A stretch of 33,712 nucleotides of DNA, taken from positions 1-33,712 of the IMG/VR virus record IMGVR_UViG_3300034110_001243. One strand, 5' to 3'. Of this stretch, positions 30,026 through 33,712 are shown piece after piece. The DNA is from a virus. Every line of letters begins with the position of its first letter. The stretch's first letter is position 1. The notes under the pieces are model-generated. The model had not been told where the DNA came from. It saw only the letters and a list, made by a program, of their open reading frames with translations, and did no database searches. A program made the position numbers and the translations under genes.

Positions 30026-30264
30026 ATATTACCGAAATTCGTGACGATATGATCCTTGTCTATCAATCACTTAGAAATGGCACGATGAAGAAAACGGAAG
30101 CCGATGCCTTGGCAAACGTAGCTGGCAAGATGATTGCGAGTGCAAAACTTCAGCTCGAATATTCAGCCATGCGAGGAGAAAAGCCGCTTATCCCTTTTAT
30201 TGGCGAAACAAAGCAGTCATTAATAACACCTCCCCAAGAACTAATTTTGTTATCGAAAGAATGA
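30022..30264 (+). CDS. Conserved-looking early phage protein of unknown function
   Basis: The 80-residue product starts at an ATGA overlap with the previous gene and has the pattern MNITEIRDDMILVYQSLRNG then EADALANVAGKMIASAKLQL EYSAMR, an amphipathic two-helix hairpin often met in small phage early genes. No enzymatic motif is present. The stop overlaps the next start in turn. Its helix pairing suggests a small oligomeric binding protein, but the target is unknown. Confidence 0.62.
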   Translation: MNITEIRDDMILVYQSLRNGTMKKTEADALANVAGKMIASAKLQLEYSAMRGEKPLIPFIGETKQSLITPPQELILLSKE

Positions 30265-30377
30265 GTAACGCAAGAAACCCACTTTACTCAGCTCTACTCT
30301 TGCTGCTTATCTTTGTGTTTACGCTCCTATCATTATCAGTGCTACTGCTTTTTTTACCCGTCAAGCCCCACCTATAA
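30261..30377 (+). CDS. 38-residue single-pass membrane peptide
   Basis: ATG 30261 overlaps the previous TGA (ATGA), and the frame encodes MSNARNPLYSALLLLLIFVF then TLLSLSVLLLFLPVKPHL. A short polar N-terminus with one arginine is followed by about 26 strongly hydrophobic residues and a short positive end, a clear single membrane helix. The coupled start and coherent topology argue for translation. Small membrane proteins in this position of lambdoid phages sometimes exclude other phages, but nothing here proves it. Confidence 0.6.
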   Translation: MSNARNPLYSALLLLLIFVFTLLSLSVLLLFLPVKPHL

Positions 30378-30416
30378 TTCGCAGTAACTTGGTATAAGAA
30401 CCAAAGGAAATAACGA

Positions 30417-30674
30417 ATGCATTCAATTTGGATGAGCCATTCCGAATTAGCAGAACTAACAGGTTATAAATACAAATCAAGAATAGCGGCATGGCTAAAA
30501 AGTAATAATTTTGAATTCATCCTTAATGCCGCCGGACTACCCCTTGTTGGGCGATCTCAAATAGAAATGCGCCTATCTGGTATGCAAATTTCCACCATAA
30601 GATCAGCTAATGATGGAAATAAAAAAACTATTAATTTTGATAAGTTAGATCAAATAACTCGCAAACAAGCGTAA
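30417..30674 (+). CDS. DUF4224 protein, probable excisionase-like partner of integrase
   Basis: The 85-residue product has HSELAELTGYKYKSRIAAWL near the start and NNFEFILNAAGLPLVGRSQI, the typical DUF4224 pattern: a short MerR/Xis-like winged helix with a conserved G-x-P-V/L-x-x-R motif. These genes commonly stand just before tyrosine integrases and may act as recombination directionality factors. AAAGGAAATAACGA gives a good ribosome binding site. The integrase starts ten bases after the stop. Confidence 0.78.
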   Translation: MHSIWMSHSELAELTGYKYKSRIAAWLKSNNFEFILNAAGLPLVGRSQIEMRLSGMQISTIRSANDGNKKTINFDKLDQITRKQA

Positions 30675-30684
30675 GAAGGAAACC

Positions 30685-31746
30685 ATGGCAAGGAAGCGCT
30701 TTAAAGACCTAGATTTACCTGCCCGAATGTATAGAAAAAACGGCGCTTTCTGGCTTGTGGATTCCGCAAAAAAATGGCACCGCTTAGCGGCATTAACAGA
30801 GAAATCTGCAGCAATGCGTCGATACGAGGAGCTAACAAATCCAGCGGCCCCACTCGAAACGAGCATAGCCGGTGTTATTAATAAGTATTTAGCAGATCAC
30901 CACGATTTAGCACCCAAAACTCGTATAGAGTATGAACGCAATGCAAAGTATCTTGCCGCTGCATTTGACGGAATTAATGCTTGCGATGTATTGCCCCACC
31001 ATATTTGGCAGTATTTGCAGCATAGAAAAAATGCTAATGCCGCTGTTTCAGGCAATAGAGAAAAAGCGCTATTAAGTGCCTCATATAGCCACGCATTACG
31101 TCACGGAATAGTTAATTCTAATCCATGCGTTGGTGTTGGCAGAAATAAAGAGCGCCCACGTACGCGCCTAGTCAGTGACGATGAATTAAATCGCTATATC
31201 GCATGGGCTCGCTCACTAAAATATGGCGATTTACAAACCACGCCTTCAATACGCAAACACACCAATACCTCGTCTATTTTTAGTGCCTTACTTATTTCCA
31301 GCATTTTAGAAATTGCGTATCTCACTGGCCAGCGCCGCCAAAGCGTACTCGCCCTCAAGCTAAGCGACCTAAAAGAGGACGGCGTTGAGTTTTACCAGGG
31401 AAAGACACGAGTCAGAGTCTTAGTTGGATGGACGCCACGCCTACGTGCGGCAATCGACTATGCCCTTGCCCTGCCACGCCCCATAAAAGCCATTTGCGTG
31501 CTTAGCAAGCGTAATGGTGGCGAATACACCGAAGACGGCATAAAAACGCTTACACAGCGTCTTATGACTGCATGGGTAGCACTAGGCAATGAGCGCTTCG
31601 TCACTCAGGACATGAGAGCCAAGGCCGTGACCCGCATGAAAGACGATGGCCGCGAAGTAAAAAACGTCACTGGCCACAAAACAGATAAAGCCATCGATGC
31701 CACCTACGACCGCCGCAGGATACGGCGCGGCAATGCCGTCGAATAG
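30685..31746 (+). CDS. int: Tyrosine recombinase (phage integrase)
   Basis: The 353-residue protein has an arm-binding start (MARKRFKDLDLPARMYRKNG), a SAM-like core-binding region (SIAGVINKYLADHHDLAPKT) and a catalytic domain. The first arginine is in LTGQRRQSVLALKLSDL, the lysine in GKTRVRV, the second arginine in TQDMRAKAVT, and the nucleophile is Y in DATYDRRR after VTGHKT. The position that usually holds histidine before the second arginine (H-x-x-R) is glutamine here. It integrates and excises the phage at an attachment site not visible in the window. It follows the DUF4224 gene and precedes further phage genes on the same strand. Confidence 0.93.
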   Translation: MARKRFKDLDLPARMYRKNGAFWLVDSAKKWHRLAALTEKSAAMRRYEELTNPAAPLETSIAGVINKYLADHHDLAPKTRIEYERNAKYLAAAFDGINACDVLPHHIWQYLQHRKNANAAVSGNREKALLSASYSHALRHGIVNSNPCVGVGRNKERPRTRLVSDDELNRYIAWARSLKYGDLQTTPSIRKHTNTSSIFSALLISSILEIAYLTGQRRQSVLALKLSDLKEDGVEFYQGKTRVRVLVGWTPRLRAAIDYALALPRPIKAICVLSKRNGGEYTEDGIKTLTQRLMTAWVALGNERFVTQDMRAKAVTRMKDDGREVKNVTGHKTDKAIDATYDRRRIRRGNAVE

Positions 31747-31777
31747 AAACTCTTTCCCCTTAAAGCCGAGATCACTC

Positions 31778-32470
31778 ATGAACCAAGACAGCATTATTAG
31801 CAAAATCCGCAAATGTTTAGCGCTCTCAAAAAGTAGCAATGAACATGAAGCAGCCGTAGCGTTACGGCAGGCACAAGCGCTCATGGACAAGCACCGCATT
31901 GACGAGGGCACCCTACTGGCAGCGGAAGCATCCGAAGCCTTTGCAAAATCCGGAGCCAAGAAAACCCCCGTGAGCTGGGAAAACTCACTCGCTGGCGTTA
32001 TCGGCTCGGCCTTTGGCTGCAAAGTAATCTTTCATCCGCGCCACCACGCAAGCGGCCTATGGGGGTTTCTTGGCACTGGCCCCGCTCCAGACATCGCGCA
32101 ATACGCTTTTGAGACATTGCTACGCCAGGCTAAGAAAGCCCGTCTTGAATTTATTAAATCTCGTTGCAGACGAGCTACCCCAACCAATAAAACCAAACGC
32201 GCCGATTTATTTTGCACTGGCTGGGTACAGGCCATTTACAAACAAGTGCAGCACTTTGCTGGTGCCGATAAAAACCAAGCTGCCATCGATGCCTATACCG
32301 CAAAACGCTACCCATCATTAACCACACTCCAGTCTAAAGACCGCCATGAAGGGAAATCACTGAAAGACAGAGACTATTCAGCGATTCAAGCGGGTGCTGC
32401 AGCAGGAAAAAACATACAGCTCAATCACGGCGTAAACAGCGTGGGACAAAACCAATTGCAATTAAATTAA
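31778..32470 (+). CDS. DUF2786 domain protein
   Basis: The start at ATG 31778 gives 230 residues beginning MNQDSIISKIRKCLALSKSS then NEHEAAVALRQAQALMDKHR, the DUF2786 signature, followed by a second region (VSWENSLAGVIGSAFGCKVI, then FHPRHHASGLWGFLGTGPAP) that usually accompanies it in phages. The family is frequent in phage and plasmid early regions but its activity is unknown. The longer upstream frame overlaps integrase and is not supported. The gene has no strong ribosome binding site. Confidence 0.82.
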   Translation: MNQDSIISKIRKCLALSKSSNEHEAAVALRQAQALMDKHRIDEGTLLAAEASEAFAKSGAKKTPVSWENSLAGVIGSAFGCKVIFHPRHHASGLWGFLGTGPAPDIAQYAFETLLRQAKKARLEFIKSRCRRATPTNKTKRADLFCTGWVQAIYKQVQHFAGADKNQAAIDAYTAKRYPSLTTLQSKDRHEGKSLKDRDYSAIQAGAAAGKNIQLNHGVNSVGQNQLQLN

Positions 32471-32479
32471 GGAAAGAAA

Positions 32480-32659
32480 ATGTACTGCATATCAGAAAAG
32501 CAACGTAATGCCCGTGAGTTCTGCCAATCAATGAATACACGATTTATTACAAGCAACAACCCACCTGAAAAAATCGCCCGCGACAGCCTAATCAGCAAAA
32601 AACGTAACGAGCTGCAATATCAACAGGATTTAAAACGAATAAACAAAGAGCTTTTTTAA
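32480..32659 (+). CDS. 59-residue basic protein of unknown function
   Basis: ATG 32480 lies after GGAAAG. The product (MYCISEKQRNAREFCQSMNT, ending LKRINKELF) is short, basic and predicted helical, with 12 lysine/arginine residues and two cysteines. The frame starts ten bases after the previous stop and ends 12 bases before the next start, so it fits the operon exactly. Possible nucleic-acid binding is inference from charge only. Confidence 0.55.
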   Translation: MYCISEKQRNAREFCQSMNTRFITSNNPPEKIARDSLISKKRNELQYQQDLKRINKELF

Positions 32660-32671
32660 AAAGGAAAAATA

Positions 32672-32902
32672 ATGGAAATCGAAGCACTGAAAGAAATACA
32701 GGCCCGTCTGGGTAATTCTGGGGCCGCATCGCAAGTAAAAGCGGTTATGGCGTCGATCAAACTGATTAATCAAACCGAGGGCATGTTGGACACAGGCAAT
32801 CGAGCTACAGCGCTTTATCACCTTTCTGTCGCACTTTCCGGCAAAGATCGCGCGGTTTCAACTTTAGTCGATACCGCCAACTGGCTTCAATATGCAGAAT
32901 AA
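32672..32902 (+). CDS. 76-residue unknown early protein
   Basis: ATG 32672 follows AAAAAGGAAAAATA. The product begins MEIEALKEIQARLGNSGAAS, is mostly helical and has no cysteines or hydrophobic segment. Its end overlaps the next frame by 11 bases. No family is recognised; it belongs to the run of small early genes under the promoter at 29437 or an unseen internal one. Confidence 0.55.
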   Translation: MEIEALKEIQARLGNSGAASQVKAVMASIKLINQTEGMLDTGNRATALYHLSVALSGKDRAVSTLVDTANWLQYAE

Positions 32903-33122
32903 ACCAAGAAATAACATACGCGACCCAAGAAAACACCCAATGAGGGGCGACACATTGCGGAAATTTGGCACCACATTAACTGCGGCTGAAGTAATCAAAA
33001 ATGAAAGAGGAACAATCACCCACATTCGCACAGCCCAAAGTGACACAAAAACAATTAGTGCATGGCGTGCCTGGGCAAAAGAAAGTTGTGAAGTGATTCA
33101 TCAAACACCGGAGGCGATATGA
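32892..33122 (+). CDS. 76-residue unknown early protein
   Basis: The product starts MQNKPRNNIRDPRKHPMRGD, then TLRKFGTTLTAAEVIKN and ISAWRAWAKES. The R-D-P-R-K-x-P-x-x-G-D opening followed by short strands and a W-x-x-W-A helix recurs in small early phage proteins. Function is unknown. The start lies inside the preceding gene and the stop overlaps the next start (ATGA). Confidence 0.58.
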   Translation: MQNKPRNNIRDPRKHPMRGDTLRKFGTTLTAAEVIKNERGTITHIRTAQSDTKTISAWRAWAKESCEVIHQTPEAI

Positions 33123-33421
33123 GCAAAGTAAACTTTTCTATCGAATGCCTAGAAGCCATTCTTGATGCCGCAAAAAAAGAACAAAAGCAAAGTGTGACAT
33201 TTGCAATATCACTGGCAATTGCAGAGCTACACCGCCTAGTCAGCATAGAGCAAGCCAACCAAATTAAAACAATTGGTGAGCTCAGTGAAAGCGGCCATTA
33301 CTGGTACAGAGTTAAACCAAGTAGCCAATGGAACATCATGTACATAACTGATCCACAGCGACTCAGCTACGGCATCGCCAGCTTTGAGTTTTCCGGCCCA
33401 ATACCAGCCCCTATCGAGTAA
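33119..33421 (+). CDS. 100-residue unknown early protein
   Basis: The start overlaps the previous TGA as ATGA. The N-terminal half (FSIECLEAILDAAKKEQKQS VTF) looks like a helical hairpin; the C-terminal half (SGHYWYRVKPSSQWNIMYIT) contains several aromatic residues and short strands. There is no signal peptide. Nothing ties it to a known family. Confidence 0.55.
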   Translation: MSKVNFSIECLEAILDAAKKEQKQSVTFAISLAIAELHRLVSIEQANQIKTIGELSESGHYWYRVKPSSQWNIMYITDPQRLSYGIASFEFSGPIPAPIE

Positions 33422-33502
33422 AGCTTTACCAACTCCAGCAAACTTTCTCCACAGCTATGCAGCACATAGCCAAACAATGAACATAGATAGGAACAATAAA
33501 GA

Positions 33503-33712
33503 ATGAGGACAACCGCACGCGTTACACTAACAATTGAAATTGAAGCAGATGGCTGCTGGGGCGAAAATTGCCAGCTCAAACAGATCTTTGAGCAAGCAGA
33601 AGAGTCTGCACTAGGTAAGCTAAGGAAAGCATTTCAAAATAGCCCCAAAAAAATCAGGATAATCGGCGAACCAACCACCGAAGCAATTATGCATAACAAT
33701 ACTGAAGCATAA
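33503..33712 (+). CDS. 69-residue unknown early protein, ends at the window edge
   Basis: ATG 33503 follows AGGAACAATAAAG and the frame stops at the last base. The N-terminus ARVTLTIEIEADGCWGENCQ looks like two beta strands and a turn, then a helix (IFEQAEESALGKLRKAFQNS). It may be a small alpha/beta binding protein. The 81-base gap before it holds no supported feature. Confidence 0.55.
   Translation: MRTTARVTLTIEIEADGCWGENCQLKQIFEQAEESALGKLRKAFQNSPKKIRIIGEPTTEAIMHNNTEA

Noticed and set aside
1-33712. tRNA genes or a tRNA-derived attachment site
   Set aside because: I saw no convincing cloverleaf or T-loop sequence on reading the noncoding gaps; a tRNA-finding program should confirm.

Overview
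This window holds most of a temperate, tailed bacteriophage (a myovirus-type prophage) from a Gram-negative host. The left edge carries the first 271 residues of a host-type VgrG, the spike of a type VI secretion system, reading out of the window; this suggests a bacterial chromosome next to an integrated phage. Gene families and base composition fit a betaproteobacterium, perhaps of the Neisseriales, but that placement is inference. The phage is a chimera: its packaging and head genes belong to lambda families, and its tail belongs to P2 families. No attachment site could be identified, and the right end of the phage lies beyond the window.

Layout from left to right. 1-813: partial vgrG. 939-1313: a small + strand operon with a frameshifted HTH antitoxin-like gene. 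1291-2446: lysis cassette (holin, SAR-type lysozyme, Rz, Rz1). 2515-14441: P2-like tail and baseplate genes (D, X, U, T, E with an out-of-frame E', FII, FI, fibre genes, I, J, W and a small unknown). 14580-15146: a HigBA toxin-antitoxin pair on the opposite strand. 15217-17189: V, a tail-terminator candidate, Z and a head-tail joiner. 17193-23959: lambda-like head genes (major capsid E, decoration D, ClpP-like protease/scaffold, portal, gpW-like, large and small terminase). 23961-24140: a candidate cos region with TTTCAC iterons. 24195-24759: a short unknown gene, two very long nested stem-loops and a terminator. 24760-28527: regulator in the position of Q, P-like and O-like replication genes, a CII-like gene, a small peptide and a Cro-like YdaS gene. 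28537-28598: immunity region with three operators. 28610-29293: CI-like S24 repressor. 29424-29465: two more operators on a strong promoter. 29502-33712: AT-richer + strand operon with small early genes, a DUF4224 gene, integrase, a DUF2786 gene and unknown ORFs.

How it works together. The CI-like repressor probably binds five copies of a 14-bp palindrome (consensus ATAAC-N4-GTTAT), three between cI and cro and two over the opposite promoter, giving a lambda-style switch. The rightward-equivalent operon (minus strand) makes Cro, CII, O and P and then a protein in the position of lambda Q. The late genes follow as one minus-strand block of about 23 kb. That block is interrupted by at least six terminator-like hairpins, one of them inside the terminase reading frame. 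This predicts a processive antitermination mechanism. The paired long stem-loops at 24474-24658, at the head of the late block, are the best candidate for an undescribed cis-acting regulatory RNA or late-gene control region.
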